Shown here: one piece after another, positions 23,298 to 35,100 of the stretch | Position numbering within the stretch: position 1 is the stretch's first letter | How the letters are laid out: every line of letters begins with the position of its first letter | Origin: Stenocarpella maydis | Taxonomy: Eukaryota; Ascomycota; Sordariomycetes; Diaporthales; Diaporthaceae | DNA length: 64,000 nucleotides | Direction: 5' to 3' | NCBI GenBank assembly: GCA_002270565.1 | Contig: NQMI01000021.1 | Location: forward strand, 1-64,000 | Notes under the pieces: model-generated | Database searches by the model: none | The model's input: the letters and a program-made list of their open reading frames with translations, nothing else | What the model was told of the DNA's origin: nothing | Position numbers and translations under genes: made by a program

Positions 23298-24131
23298 ATG
23301 GCGCGGTCTGCCGCCGCGACAGCCACCGCAACGAGTGAGCTGTCGCGCCAGCTGCTGTCCAGGGAGCCGCCCTCAGCCACGCCGACCTTCTCCTTCACGC
23401 CCTTCCTCCAGCGAACCTACCTCCACAGCCTCCCTGCCGATCGCCCAGTATGCAAGGCCTACATCAACGGCCACTGCCCCCTCGGAACCCGCTGCTCCGA
23501 GCGCCACGTCTCCGTCCCCAACAGCGGCGGCAAGCAGGACGGCGGACACCCCTTCAACTCACTCGTCTGCAAGCACTGGCTGCGTGGCTTGTGCAAAAAG
23601 GGCGAGAGCTGCGAGTTCCTGCACGAGTTCAACCTGCGCAAGATGCCCGAGTGCAACTTCTTCCTGCGCAACGGCTTCTGCTCCAACGGCGACGAGTGCC
23701 TGTACCTGCACATTGACCCCCAGAGCAAGCTGCCGCCCTGCCCACACTACGATCAGGGCTTCTGCCCCCTGGGGCCCAGGTGCGCCAAGAAACACGTCCG
23801 CAGGAAGATGTGCCCGTACTATCTCGCCGGGTTCTGCCCTGACGGCCCAGACTGCAAGGAGGGTGCGCACCCAAAGTGGAAGACGGGCCTGGAAAAGCCC
23901 AGCGTCAAGGTCGACAAGAAGGAAGACGAGGAGTCCTTCCCCGGGAAGAGGGAACACGCTGATGATGAGGACGAGGGCTCGAACAGGGAATTCGGGGACA
24001 GGCATCGCGACAGAGACAGGGATAGGGACAGGGACAGGGATCGTGGCTTCGAGCGTGGAGGTCACCAGGGAAGGTTTGGTGGCCGAGGTGGGAAATGGAG
24101 GGGGCGCGGAAGGGGTCGGGGAAGACACTAG
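23298..24131 (+). CDS. YTH1: mRNA 3'-end-processing protein Yth1 (CPSF30-like), five CCCH zinc fingers
   Basis: A single exon of 277 residues. Yth1/CPSF30 is a core subunit of the cleavage and polyadenylation factor; it contacts pre-mRNA and the Fip1-poly(A) polymerase module in the nucleus. Five CCCH fingers are visible: C52-C60-C66-H70, C91-C99-C105-H109, C119-C128-C134-H138, C148-C156-C162-H166 and C172-C180-C186-H191. The C-terminus carries an acidic stretch, an alternating R-D run (about 24006-24045) and an R/G-rich tail (G-R-G-R-G-R-G-R-H), which is longer and more charged than in yeast Yth1. The chosen ATG is the first in frame and precedes a Ala/Thr-rich leader; the frame stays open upstream but without an ATG. 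Confidence 0.93.
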   Translation: MARSAAATATATSELSRQLLSREPPSATPTFSFTPFLQRTYLHSLPADRPVCKAYINGHCPLGTRCSERHVSVPNSGGKQDGGHPFNSLVCKHWLRGLCKKGESCEFLHEFNLRKMPECNFFLRNGFCSNGDECLYLHIDPQSKLPPCPHYDQGFCPLGPRCAKKHVRRKMCPYYLAGFCPDGPDCKEGAHPKWKTGLEKPSVKVDKKEDEESFPGKREHADDEDEGSNREFGDRHRDRDRDRDRDRDRGFERGGHQGRFGGRGGKWRGRGRGRGRH

Positions 24132-25295
24132 GACTGTTGCTCTACTGGTCATTGATTTGATGATTTTTGCTTCGTTCAAGCGGGCATTTGCAAGACCCAT
24201 CGACTGCCACCGAAAGTCATAAGAATCCTTTTACGGCACGTAGTCAACAGCTGAAGAACCATAGTCGCAGCAAGCGAGCCACAAGAAGCTGTTGGAGCAT
24301 GCAAGGTAGTCCTGCAAGATGTGGGAGAGCCGTTGAATATCCTGCCCCATCCAATGAAAGATGCGGCCCCTTTTTTCAGTGGTGGTGCTTCGTCCGATTC
24401 TTCTTACGAGAATCAAGACTCGGCCGGTTTGCTATACTTTGGAATCGGCTCATACGGCATGTACCTGCAGAAGCTTGCGTTCTGGTCATGCAAACTATGA
24501 GAGCAATGATCACTTAAAAGCCATGTGTGCCCAACAGAAACGACTTGTGATGCGAGTGAGCTAGTAGCCTTCTGTTGAACATCAATAGCAGAAGGCTACT
24601 GTCTCTAGCGCCAGTACCGCTGAGATTGTTATTATCACTTCAATATGATGCACACGAACAGATATTTGGTTATGTCAAGGCTCTGTAGCGTATCCAAGAT
24701 TGCATTTCTTGCCTTTATCATGGCCAGTGTCTTATTGTACAGGTTCGCTCAGTATTGTCAACATGCCCCTGTCCTTCACTACTAAGTCCCTGAAGAAAAC
24801 TTCGAAGAGATTCTTTGTTAATGAGCAAAGCTTTGGTCCTTCACTCCAGACACTGACAAGTTTCTATTTCAAAGACTGCACAGTTTGTTCTCAGCCTCCC
24901 GTAGGCCAAGAGTGGTCCGTTGTGGTATGGCCATTTGAAAACACGCAGGTCCATTTTTGCAGGGAAACACGTTGAAGAAAGAAATGCCAACACAAGTGGT
25001 GGCCACAAGGCTGACTGCCTTTCTCACCATCAATGTTGGTTTTCATATCCAGGCTCACCATGTTATTACAACAAGGGGAGAATGTGTACCTAGAACTCAA
25101 TCAAACATAAATATAGGGCCGGTTTATAATGCTTGTGACCGAATCCCCCTCTCTCAGGTTCGAGGCAACTATCTTGCAGCACCGTTCTGTTTCCTAGTGA
25201 ACCGCATGTAAGCATCGACGACACCGAGGTCGCTCAGCCACACAAAGACGCGTATCTACCAGCCTTGACCTCCCCACCCACCACCGCCTGTAGGC
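24132..25295. other. Intergenic region, no recognisable gene
   Basis: About 1.16 kb downstream of YTH1. A 91-codon frame at 24700-24975 has no recognisable motif. The inverted sequence AGTAGCCTTCTG/CAGAAGGCTACT at about 24564-24600 forms a hairpin that may be a transcript-end structure. Normal composition, no RIP. Confidence 0.4.
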
Positions 25296-25553
25296 ATGGC
25301 AGGCGACAATGACAAGAAGGGCGGCCCTGCGCCGCAGCCAGACGACAAGCACAAGGCCAGACGGAAGAAGCCCCCGGCCCCAGATCTAATCCCCATCCCG
25401 GGCTCCCAGCCTGCCGCAAGACGCCCCATCAACGTCCCGGCCGCGTGCCAGTTGAAGCCGGACGGCAGTCTCCATTCACCCTGGATGGAGATGGTCTACG
25501 GGATCGGCCATGACTTCGCTGCCCCTCGTGCGCCCGAACTCGAGAATAATTAG
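25296..25553 (+). CDS. Hypothetical small basic, Pro-rich protein (85 aa), first of a tandem pair
   Basis: The open frame has GC-rich codon use like the neighbouring genes. The N-terminal half is Lys/Asp/Pro-rich (D-K-K-G-G-P-A-P-Q-P-D-D-K-H-K-A-R-R-K-K-P-P), then P-I-P-G-S-Q-P-A-A-R-R-P-I-N-V-P, and an ordered-looking end with L-K-P-D-G-S-L-H-S-P-W-M-E-M-V-Y-G-I-G. No family is recognised, and there is no signal peptide or membrane segment. It ends 48 bp before the next small gene on the same strand. I found no intron that would join the two in frame. Confidence 0.45.
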   Translation: MAGDNDKKGGPAPQPDDKHKARRKKPPAPDLIPIPGSQPAARRPINVPAACQLKPDGSLHSPWMEMVYGIGHDFAAPRAPELENN

Positions 25554-25601
25554 GGAGCCCTAGTACTCATCGGTCACCGCAGGGAGGACACGCCCACCGC
25601 C

Positions 25602-25856
25602 ATGCCGAAGCGTGCTTCTGCCGGGAAGAGGGCAACCTCGTCCAAGCAAAAGAGGGCCGCCTCGTCTACCTATACTCACATCCGAGACCACCCCGAGTCC
25701 TACGCCGGGTCCGAGGATGGCTTCCACTCCGAACAGGCTAGCGACGGCAGCCCAGAGAAGGCCTACCAGTACGGTGCTGGAGACGATGACATGGAAGATG
25801 AGTATGCAACTATCTACGACGGTGACGATCAGGGAGCCAAGGTGCGGCGATACTGA
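25602..25856 (+). CDS. Hypothetical small acidic-tailed protein (84 aa), second of a tandem pair
   Basis: Starts with a very basic segment (M-P-K-R-A-S-A-G-K-R then S-S-K-Q-K-R) resembling a nuclear-localisation signal, then S-T-Y-T-H-I-R-D-H-P-E-S-Y-A-G-S-E-D-G and an acidic tail (D-D-D-M-E-D-E-Y). Codon use is consistent with a gene. It follows the previous 85-aa gene by 48 bp, too short a distance for a usual separate promoter, so the pair could come from one transcript. Family unknown. Confidence 0.45.
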   Translation: MPKRASAGKRATSSKQKRAASSTYTHIRDHPESYAGSEDGFHSEQASDGSPEKAYQYGAGDDDMEDEYATIYDGDDQGAKVRRY

Positions 25857-26221
25857 GGCATGTAAGACCAACCTGTAGCATCGTGCTGGGCAACATTGTG
25901 GAGGCCCTTGGAGGCTGAGACCATGCAAGCTTTTGTCCCTCAAGGTGGAGTCAACTGTGTTTACAATGGTCAGCCAGGCACATTGGAGGGTCAAACAGAG
26001 TTTCTCCAGGGACACGACGATAGGCTACAAAGATTCCTCAGGTGTCATGTATTCTGTCATACCCTTGTATAGTCTAAGATTCTTCTCCTGTCCCAATTAG
26101 AAAAAGTAGGGAGTCTTGGTCAACTAGATGCCGCATCCTGTGGTTCGTAGAAAATCAGTCCTTTCGAGATTTTCAGAATGAGCAGAGTCCTGATACCGCG
26201 CCTAACCTCGGTTCCACATTA

Positions 26222-27863
26222 TCAATCCTCCTTCCAGACATTACCATGGGCGCTTCCCTGGTCCACATTTATGTACTGGGAGTCCGACCCAAAGCGGCTT
26301 GAGCCGTCTCCATCTCCGCTCTCGCTACCCGGGCTCGGGTGGTAACTAGCCTGCCAGCTCGAAAGCTCATCCACTTTCCTCATGCCCATCATCCACTGAA
26401 CAAGAGTGCGCGGCATCCACCTCCCAACAAAGCCGTATAGGTCCGCACCTAGGCCCACTCTTACCACGCCGCTGGTATTTGATCCGTCGATGACATCGAA
26501 TACAGCATTGTGTAAATCTTTCAGCGATGACCCTTTCATGCCGCGGACACGTCCTGACGAGATTGCAGAGGTGGATATGTTGACGAAATTGCGCCCGTAC
26601 GTCTTCCTCGCAGCGTCAGGCCACGTGAGGGTCTCCGTGGGCGGGGCGGTCAGGAGACCGCTCGGCTGTTGCGAGCGCAAGGATGTAGGCGTGAAGCCGG
26701 AGAAATCGAAGGTGCCTAATTGGACATGCGTCACTGGTATGGATAATGGCCTCAGCTCGCCAGCTAGGACCTCGGTGAAGGCTGATAGGGCAGAGCAGAC
26801 CGTTGCCTCGGGGGCGTGGAAGGGTGGGTTTATCGATGACATGATCGAAGGGGTGAATACGAGGACTTTGGGGGGCGGCTTTTTGGAACCGGAAGAGGAG
26901 GTGAGCTTCGCAGTCAACAGAGGAAGGAATGCTTGGATGGTCAGGATGGGGTAGAGGAGGTGTGTGTTGAAAAGATCCGCGAAGCTTGAGGGCGGGATTG
27001 TTGCTATGGGTGACGTCTGGTAGTTCAGAGACGGGATGAGGATGACGGCTCTCAGGCTGAGGTAGTTCTGCTTGGCGCCTGGCACAGCCGCGTGTGGAGT
27101 CTGGAGATATTGAGCAAAGCGTTCGATGGAAGCGCCAGCACTTGGAGGCTAAACTATGGTCAGCACATAGCCCAGTCATAGTTGCAGTATCCTGGGGAAT
27201 GAGCCTTACATCAGTGATGTCTATCCCTAGGGGTCGAACATCTGGCCTGGAGAAATTTTGAACCAGGGCCTCATCGTCTAGCGTGTTGCAAGCAATGTAG
27301 ACGATGAAGCCGCGCCTCTCGAGATCCAGTGAGAGCGACCTCGTCAGCGGGAGTTTTGGATCACCGGCGATGACGACAACCTCGAGCCGGCCCCCGTTCC
27401 GTGCACGCCTCGCTCTCCGCGTCTTCCGGCTGTACTGCCCCTTCTTGTAACCCCTGTAGACAAGCACACCCGTGGTCAGGACCACCAGGCCCGTCAACAC
27501 CTTGTGTCTTGAGACCCAGTCCCGAGCTCTTTCGTATGCCGATGAGGATACTGAGAGGGCTGCTGGCGGCGGAGGAGGCCTGCCACGTGGGCGAACCATT
27601 TCTGGTATCCAGTCCTGAGATGACAAGGTCTCGCGGACCTGCTCTGCGAGTTTGTCGACATGACGATCGATCACATCGGCGACTTCAGAAGAGTATTGTT
27701 TGACGTGATTGGGTATTGACGACAGCTGAGGGCGAAAACAGAGTTAGCTCTGGCCAGCGACACTCGTACTCTAGGCACACAAACACGAGTGTGGGCGCGG
27801 TCTGAATACGGAACCCCGAGAGCTGCTTACCATGTCGAGGAACTGCTGGTCGTCGGCTGACAT
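26222..27863 (-). CDS. DUF1776 fungal protein, membrane-anchored, short-chain-dehydrogenase-like
   Basis: Three exons (27831-27863, 27210-27725, 26222-27148) make 491 residues. Introns are 105 and 61 bp with GTAAGC and GTAAGG donors. The order of features matches the fungal DUF1776 family: an N-terminal helical part (D-Q-Q-F-L-D-M ... V-I-D-R-H-V-D-K-L), a Pro-rich linker, a hydrophobic segment at about residues 87-101 (V-L-T-G-L-V-V-L-T-T-G-V-L-V-Y) followed by basic residues, then a Rossmann-like domain (V-V-V-I-A-G-D-P, F-I-V-Y-I-A-C-N, P-L-G-I-D-I-T-D) with a degenerate glycine motif. The C-terminal tail is Ser/Gly/Asp-rich. DUF1776 proteins are distant relatives of short-chain dehydrogenases with no settled biochemical role. 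The membrane segment suggests a mitochondrial or ER membrane location; that is inference. Confidence 0.85.
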
Positions 27864-28720
27864 GACGAGGGACGTGCAGTTTTGTCCACTTCAAGGCTGG
27901 TGCGCAAAGCAGCTTCTTCATCCGAGGAGCGTGCCCAAAGAAGAGGAGATATTGTCAAGGTTAGGTGGAGGCACTGTGACGGGGACGATTGACCGAAGCG
28001 ATGGGATGATGTTTTCGGATCGAGACATATCTTATCGCCATCTCTGCGTCACCTCTCCCCACCCGCCATCACATGGAGAAGAGCACCCCCTCCCCCACCC
28101 ACACCCCTAACAACAACCGACCACATCCCCGCAGCCTGCCAACTGGGAGCGTCAACACCCAGGCCTTGTGCCACTGCTTTGGCCCCAAGCTCTCATCTTG
28201 CGGGCTGGGCCTACCAAGTCCGCCTCACAATGACGCTGTGCAGGTAATGTCGATTTTGTGAAAAATAAGCCCAAGGGGCGAGACAAATAAAGGCCTGTTT
28301 CTTGAAGCTCTCCGCCTGTGTCCGCCAGCCTTGTACATGGTCTCGCCACCAAGACTGCATGTAGTGATCCTTTGCCTCACTACATGTAGGGGATATATCC
28401 ATCCGGACAGTGTATACAGGACCGGTAGAAGCCCGAGTCCATTCCCAGTGGATGTGCATATGAAACATTGGAACTGATAGCTCGTCGTCACATGGACTGC
28501 CCAGGTATCGCCACAACCCTGAGCATCAGTAACAAAAGAGTCGCTCATCACTTTCTCCTGGTCCAAAAGTGGTGGCTTCCACGTTCCCAGTTCAATTTCG
28601 ATCTCGCATCGCGAAATGTGGTTACCAGTCTATCTAACTATACAGTCACAGAATGGCACCCAGGGCTCATGAAATAAAGTTGCCTCAAGCTATGACTCCT
28701 CCCGAGGTCCTGTCCTTCTT
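27864..28720. other. Intergenic region between the DUF1776 and amidase genes
   Basis: About 860 bp holding the DUF1776 promoter and the amidase 3' region. A C/CA-rich tract lies at about 28085-28110. The frames at 28152-28566 overlap each other on the minus strand and look non-coding. Confidence 0.45.
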
Positions 28721-30610
28721 CTAGTCGATAGCAAGTAGGTCATACTTATCATCGCCCAGCGCATCCTCGAGCCTCTTCATGACCGCCAACACCTTTTCCT
28801 CTTCCAGCCTCCGGCCAACCACCTCCACGCCAACGGGCAGTCCATGCATGGCTTGCGCGTCGTACAACTTGTACGCACCCCGTGCAACACCATTCAACTT
28901 CTTGATGTTGAAGCCAGCCGGCAGGCCATCCAGTGTCTTATCAACATGGGTGATAGGCACAATGCCAGAAGTATAATCAAGCTGCGCGCTCACATGGTCA
29001 GTAGCTGGCCGGAATAGGTTGAAAGAGGGGCCTTGGGGATTTTCCCTGGGTTTATCAGAGGGGCTCTGGAACTCACAATATTCCATAGGAAGGTATATCC
29101 GCAACTGCTGACCGCATCCTTCATCCCATCGTGGGGAACGGCAGGTGTCGCATTTGGCGGACAGAGGATGAAGTCGATACCGGCCTGGTCCCACCATTCG
29201 AACCACTCAGCCCTGTACGCCTCCCTCTGAGCGACGAGCTTCCAGTTCTGCTCGGCTGTCATGGGGTGCCAGCTCGCCAGCAGCCCTGCCCAGACGTTGT
29301 CGCGGCGGATGTACTTTACCCACAGGTAATACACCCACTTAAAGGGGCGCGGCAGGCTCATATACCAACTCATCTGGTTGGCGCCCTTGTCCTCCCACTC
29401 GCCGCTCCTCATAAAAGACTTGAAGGTCCTGCAGCCGTCTGAATTCAAGAGCATCGACCCAAGCCTGAGAGCGTGGTACATATCCGGGGGGTTAATCTCC
29501 ACAATCTCATGGCCCTCCCTCGCGAGGGCCTGTTCGGCGATGCCCAGGGCCCTGGCACATGCGGGACTGGGGTCGACCACGCCGTCGGTGCGGAGGATGC
29601 CAACCCTCAGCCTCTTTTCCTCCGAGTACTGCTGCTCAATGTGGGGCCGCCATTCGAGCGGGTGCACAGAGTAGTCGTATTCCCACGGCTTCATCCCGAC
29701 GATGGCGCGCGTGAAGTAGGTCAGGTCGTCCAAGGTCCTTGCCATGGGACTAAACACACTCGGCACGCCTTCCTGGCCGGGCATGCTCGTGAAGACTCCG
29801 TATTTGGGCCACCTCCCCGTGGAGCAGCGCAGCGAATAACAACCCGAGAAGTGTGCGGGTGCCCGGACACTACCTGCCACATCCGACCCGATGCCGATCC
29901 TCCCGCCAAGGGCAAGCAGTGCCGACTCGCCGCCCGTGGATCCGCCGGGCGAGTACTTGGGGTTGTGAGGATTCGTGGTCCGGCCCCACACGTCGTTGGT
30001 TGATTCAAAGCTCAGTAGTGTGATGGGGAGGTTGGTCTTGACATAAGGTACGGCGCCGGCGTCCTTGAGGAGCCTCACGAGCGTGCCGTCCTTTTGCTTC
30101 GCGTTCCCCACAAATGACGAGTACCCGACGGTAGCATCGTAGCCGCCGACGACGATGCTGTCCTTGAGAGACACGGGAATGCCTGCCAGCGGGCCCTTCA
30201 GGTTGATTGACGAGCCGTCCTGAACCCACCTCTCCGCGTCAGGAAGCAGGATTTCGGTTAGACAGTTGGTCTTCTCGTGAGCCTTGAGGGCGACTTTGCC
30301 ATATGTTCGTAGGATGTCCAGGGGTTGGATAATACCGCTGTGGACTCCGGCAACGAGGCTCGCTATGGGCTTGTTGACCGTGTCGCGGTCTGAATCTGTG
30401 AGAGACCCATGATAATATGATAACGAAGCAATCCTGTCGGCGCGTTGTTTTTGCTTTAATTGGCTGTGGCGTTGAGTCAGCAATCGCGACCGTAGACCAT
30501 GTGGGATAACGCATGTGTTTTATTGTCTGTCGTGTGGTGGTGTAAGCCGGGCGCAGACAGGAAACTTACCAATCCCTTCGATGCCTCATGTAATCGAGAA
30601 AGAAAACCAT
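28721..30610 (-). CDS. Amidase-signature-family enzyme (fungal general/fatty-acid-amide-type amidase)
   Basis: Three exons (30570-30610, 29077-30463, 28721-28981) join in frame to 562 residues. Intron 1 is 106 bp (donor GTAAGT, branch CTGAC, acceptor CAG) and intron 2 is 95 bp (donor GTGAGT). No ATG opens the long exon in frame, and the small first exon resolves this. The family hydrolyses carboxylic amides with a Lys-Ser-Ser triad. Here the lysine is K114 in S-L-K-D-S, the cis-serine S189 in G-G-S-T-G-G-E, and the nucleophile S212 in G-S-D-V-A-G-S-V-R. The A-S-L-S-Y-Y-H-G-S-L-T-D-S-D N-terminal phrase is typical of fungal acetamidase/general amidase-like proteins. All catalytic residues are present, so it should be active. 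The substrate is not predictable; amide nitrogen use or detoxification is plausible. Confidence 0.9.
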
Positions 30611-31164
30611 TCTTGCTTGTTGTTATGTGAATTCACTCAGGAAAGATCTCCCGTTCGTTTGTGTATGAAGGAAAAGCAGCCACAGGAGCACTGCTGCGGC
30701 AGGTGTTACACATGCATTGTACGAGGGGAGGGAATGAGGCTCGGCCAGCAGCGGCAAGCCCTTGATAGCAACCCCCTCAAACCCCGGCCCGAACCGGCAA
30801 TACCGGGGTCTGGCAAGGCTGCCCGAGGTAGGTCACCCCAACGTGCACGGGCAGATAATCATTCTTGGATGTAAGTTGCGATCGATGCCATTGTATACGA
30901 ATAAAGGACCAGGGTAGCTAGATACCTAGGTATCTAGGTAGTCTTCACGGATTTATCGACACCGTAATACATCAAGGTCAGATCGGAGCCTCTGCAGTCT
31001 GAGCAATTTCATGTCCCGAGGTAGGATGTGCGGAAAGCCTACAAATCCTGTCTAAATCTGTCCTCCTGACTGCCCAGGCCCAGACTGCACTGGCCCAGAA
31101 CAGAGGCAATTTATATGCCGTACTAGGGAATATGTTCCACCGACGCAGCAGCCGCAGCAGCTAT
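30611..31164. other. Intergenic region upstream of the amidase gene
   Basis: About 550 bp with the amidase promoter and the 3' end of the FKBP gene. An ACCTAGGT palindrome at 30924-30931 is embedded in a larger symmetric string of TAGNTACCTAGGTANCTA type. No gene is seen. Confidence 0.45.
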
Positions 31165-32105
31165 CTACAGCTCGGCGTGCTCAGCATCGTCTGTGTCCTT
31201 CATTGTGTCCTTCAACATGGTCTTGGCAGCCTCGGTGGCCTCGGCAAACTTCTCAGCAATCTTCTCGCCAAAGTTCTTGGCCGTCGGCGTCTCGAGAGGG
31301 ACCTCGGTTGTCGTGCTTGTCTTCAGGACAATTGACTCGGGCTTGGGCACACCGTCGATGCCGAGGAGCTCAGTCTCGAAGACTAGATCGACACAGGTCA
31401 GCACGCTGGAGACGACAAGGGCAAGGGGTTGTTCTTTCGGTCGGCACGTACTGAGTGTGCTACCAGCAGGGATGGGGCCCATTCCGCGCTGGCCATAGCC
31501 CTTCTCTGGGGGGATTGTGAGGGTCCTGAGGCGATCATCAATTAGCCGGGGACGGGCGCCTTGTGGAGTGAGGCGAGCGAGTCGCGGGTGGGTGGGTTGG
31601 CTCACCTCTTCTCGCCGATGCACATGTCCAAGAGGCCTTCATCCCAACTGTTTGCCAAGCGTTAGCTCCTGCGGCGATCTCGACGCGTTCTCGTCTGGGT
31701 GCGGGCTGAAGACGAACCCCTTGATAACCTGGCCGGATCCAAGCTTGAAGCTGAAGGGAGTCCCCCGGTCGTAGCCTGTCAGGAGGAGGAGCATTGGTCA
31801 GCGACAAGTCTGATGGGGGAAGGCATAGGTCGTGCTGGGCAGATTGGGGACCTATCCAGCCGGGCGTACAGCCCCTGAAGCAGGTTGGGAACCGAGGCGG
31901 GAGGGCAGGGCGTGAACAACGTACTGGCATCGAACTGCTTGCCGTCAGCGGCAAGGGTGCCTCTGTAGTGCATCTGCACCTTGTCACCGGACTGGGTCTT
32001 GCGGTCGCATTCTACGGCGAGGGTGACGTCGACTTTGAGGTCCTCGGCGGCGACAGCGCCCAGTGCGGCCGAAGCCAGCAGGATCCAGGTTGAGAGAATC
32101 TGCAT
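31165..32105 (-). CDS. Secretory-pathway FKBP-type peptidyl-prolyl isomerase (FKBP2/FKBP22-like)
   Basis: Five exons (31925-32105, 31718-31775, 31606-31647, 31452-31525, 31165-31382) join with matching phases to 190 residues. FKBPs catalyse cis-trans isomerisation of prolyl bonds. The N-terminus [20 protein letters not shown] is a signal peptide likely cut after residue 20. The FKBP domain shows [48 protein letters not shown] and F-E-T-E-L-L. These include the tryptophan and aromatic residues of the FK506 pocket. A charged helical extension follows, ending H-A-E-L, which resembles an HDEL-type retention signal (the Neurospora relative FKBP22 ends H-N-E-L). It likely folds proteins in the ER lumen. 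The 5' leader has GGCAG repeats just before the ATG. Confidence 0.92.
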
Positions 32106-35100
32106 GTTTGGGCGTGGAGGGCAGGGCAGGGCAGGGCAGGGCGGTGCAAAATTGAGGCTGCTAAGGAGGCGTGTGATTATTGTTGGCAGAGTCGGAAGGG
32201 GGAATTGAGGTGCAGAGAGCTCGGGGCGACGCAAAGTAGGGCGGGCGAACGCGATGGAAGCTCGTGGCGTTCGTGTCCTCTTGTCCTCTGTCCTCTTGTC
32301 CTCTGTCCTCTGTGTGCGTGCCCCTGTCTCTCAATGTGCAGGACCCCTTACACTACTACGCAGCCGGCACTCGTGCATATCAGAAAGCAAGGTACCTTCA
32401 TGGTGAGGCGGCCTACGGTGGGTACAAGACACAGGTTTGATGCCGAGTCCACGCTTGGTTTGCTTGGACCCTTGGAGCATGAAGCAGCAACGCTACACTA
32501 CACCGGGCAGGTTTGTAACCTCCACACTCCGGGAGCTCGAGAGCCAATGGAGAGGGCCCCGCCGCCCGCCTGCCTTATCGATTAGCACAGTGTGTCCCCT
32601 CAAGAAACGGGTCTCTGCCGGGGTCAAGGTCAGCATTTCCCAACGGGGCAGAGATCCGCATGAACAGCAGTGCTTGCCCGCATAGCACTCTTGGACATCC
32701 GGCCTGCAACAAAACAGGCCATATCGATATGACGGCCCGTTATATCTGGCATACCGTCACCTCTCACACAGTGCGACCTCCTGTGCAGGAAGGCATAACT
32801 CGTACTACCTAGGTATCTACAGTATACCTGGGGATGTTATAGTAACCTGTGCCTTCGGGCGACGGGTTTGATGTAATGACCGCTCCAACAAGGGAACCCC
32901 CCACACACCACATACCACCACTCAGATGCTCTCCGCCCTGCCCCGAGAGCTGTCCTGGAGAACGGTAGACTGCAGGCGTGCATGGGCCAAGCAACATAAC
33001 ATGGTTTGCTGCTCCGACGCTGCCAACATGCAGCTTCAGATATATCAACACCAACATATTCATGCCGGGCGCACGCAATCCCAGTCCATGCCTGTTTTGG
33101 GTCCGTAAGAAAAGGAAGGCAAGGAAAGAAAAAGAAAGAAAAGAAAAAGCTTGAGACTCAATGCCCACCCAGACAGCCCCGGAAGCAGACGCACATGGAC
33201 GAGCATTGCTTTTGCAGCCGCCGCCTAGAGCCGCTTCTCAGGCTTCAATCCAGGCTGTTGGGAATACAGCTTGGCAAGGTTGCTGCTTGCTGGAGACTGA
33301 CAGTCGAGTGTGAGGCCAGACATGCCCCCCCCCCACCCCTTCTCTTTTTTTGCTCTTTTCTCTCTTCATATAGGTGGCACCTGAAATGCCAACCAATCAA
33401 CCAAAGCCCCTCCGCTTGGCCCCCTGCCGAGAGCGAGGTGATTTCATTCCCAGCCGTTGGCATCGTCAGCACTGTCGGTGCCTGCTGACATGGACCGCGT
33501 GCCGTTCAGCTGTCTGCCGCAGCTGAGGCAGTGTCTTTTTTGCTTGGTTTTGTTTTTTGTTGGCAGCTGAAAAGACCCAGCGTGCCATTTCAAGCTGGCA
33601 AATCCGCCGTGTGCCGTTTCAACATGGATGGGGCACCACCATTCCTGGTGATACGAGACAAGAGGCCAACACGAAGCACAAAGACGACGAGATCCCAAGC
33701 ATGGATTGATGTGACGCAGCCAAGACGTCACTCAGTTGCGACGAACTGCTGCAGGACCCCTCCGCCCGTTCAATCGAATCGAATCGGATCGGCATAGAAA
33801 CCGGTTCGTCGGTATATGCAGTGGGATTAGCCTGCGACCCTCTCAGTGGGCCAACTACGACGGCCCGTTGCATCTCCAGTGCAATCAACAGGCCCAGTCT
33901 CCGAAGGGGTCTTGCATGCCAGCCATTCATTGCGAGCCGGAGCTGCTGGGGGGCTTCCCCCCTACAGCTTGTGGTGCCCGTGCCTTGCCTTGTGCAACTG
34001 TATTTTGTCGTACTGCAAAGAAAGCCAATGTCAGTCCCGGATTGGGCAGCGAAAAAGGGAGGAAGGGAATAATGAGAAAGAAAAAGAAAAGGGACCACCA
34101 CACCCTTGACGTTGGTCCCGGAAGGGCTTCTCAAGCCGAGATGCTCAAGCACTTCATTTGGCCCCCTCGCCTGCAGGCACGGGGAGAGAGGTGTCAGTTC
34201 ATTTAATCCATACCAGGCCAGGTATGTCGTTCAACGTCGTCTCCCAAGGCGTCCAAGGGGCCGTGTTCCTCTGCCGGCTGTTGACGTCGTCGGCCAGCCC
34301 TGCCAGCTCGACATTTCCAACCTGCCTGGCTCCGTACGGCGCAGTAGCAGTAGCTGGACGGCCTGCCCGGCGCATTGTGCCTGTGCCTGCATCCTACGCC
34401 CTTGGCCCCCGAGCGCTCAGCCCTGTCATCGGCCGCACCGGCCGCCCTGGAGGCCAACGACGCGCTGCTGATCAGGTCTGGGACTTCGTTACCTGGCTGG
34501 CACCTTGAGTTTGTTGCTCAGCTCCTCTCCCTATACCAACCACATGGCCGATCTGCACTGAAGAGGGCCTCGTGTTCCGCGTCCGTCGGCCTCGGCGCCC
34601 GGGCGAGGTGCCGCAGCCACGCCCTGCTGCGAACGCGCCCCGGGAACCGCTCCCCCCTTGTGCCTTGCAAATGTCCATATTTGCCCGGCTCTTCCCTGCC
34701 CCAGCTCAGGCACAACGGCTGGGATGGCACTGCTTGTCTTTTACTGCCACAATGTCGGCTCCAGTGGTGCCTAAACCTCCTGGCATTTCGCACTCTGCCC
34801 AATGGGGCCGGCACGCCTCATTCTGCCCTCCTCCCTGGGAGGCTATGGCAAGCAGCTCCCTCCATGATCGCCGACCCCCTGACCACCGCGTGGTCCTCCC
34901 CGTCTTGACGCCCCCGTTTGAGTCACAAGTCCCTCCTCCTCACCACGCATTGGTAACCATGGACTGTTATGAAACTGCCATATGAGTCTGCCAGAGGGGG
35001 GCGGTGCCCGTCCACGCCCAACCTCGTCGTCCCGTCCCGGGCTCCTTGGGCCACCCCCTGCTTTATCCACTTCAAGTGATGTAACTACCTTGTATCCTGA

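Noticed and set aside
23095..24222. 375-codon plus-strand frame overlapping Yth1
   Set aside because: Out of frame with the five CCCH fingers, full of Arg/Ser/Pro low-complexity wording typical of a shifted GC-rich frame.
25296..25856. A single spliced gene joining the two tandem micro-frames
   Set aside because: The available donors (for example GTGCGC near 25528) and the acceptor CGCAG near 25579 give the wrong phase for the second frame, so no in-frame joining was found.
33006..34985. Several frames of 100-180 codons on both strands
   Set aside because: They overlap each other on opposite strands, lack motifs and show no consistent codon bias; treated as intergenic noise.
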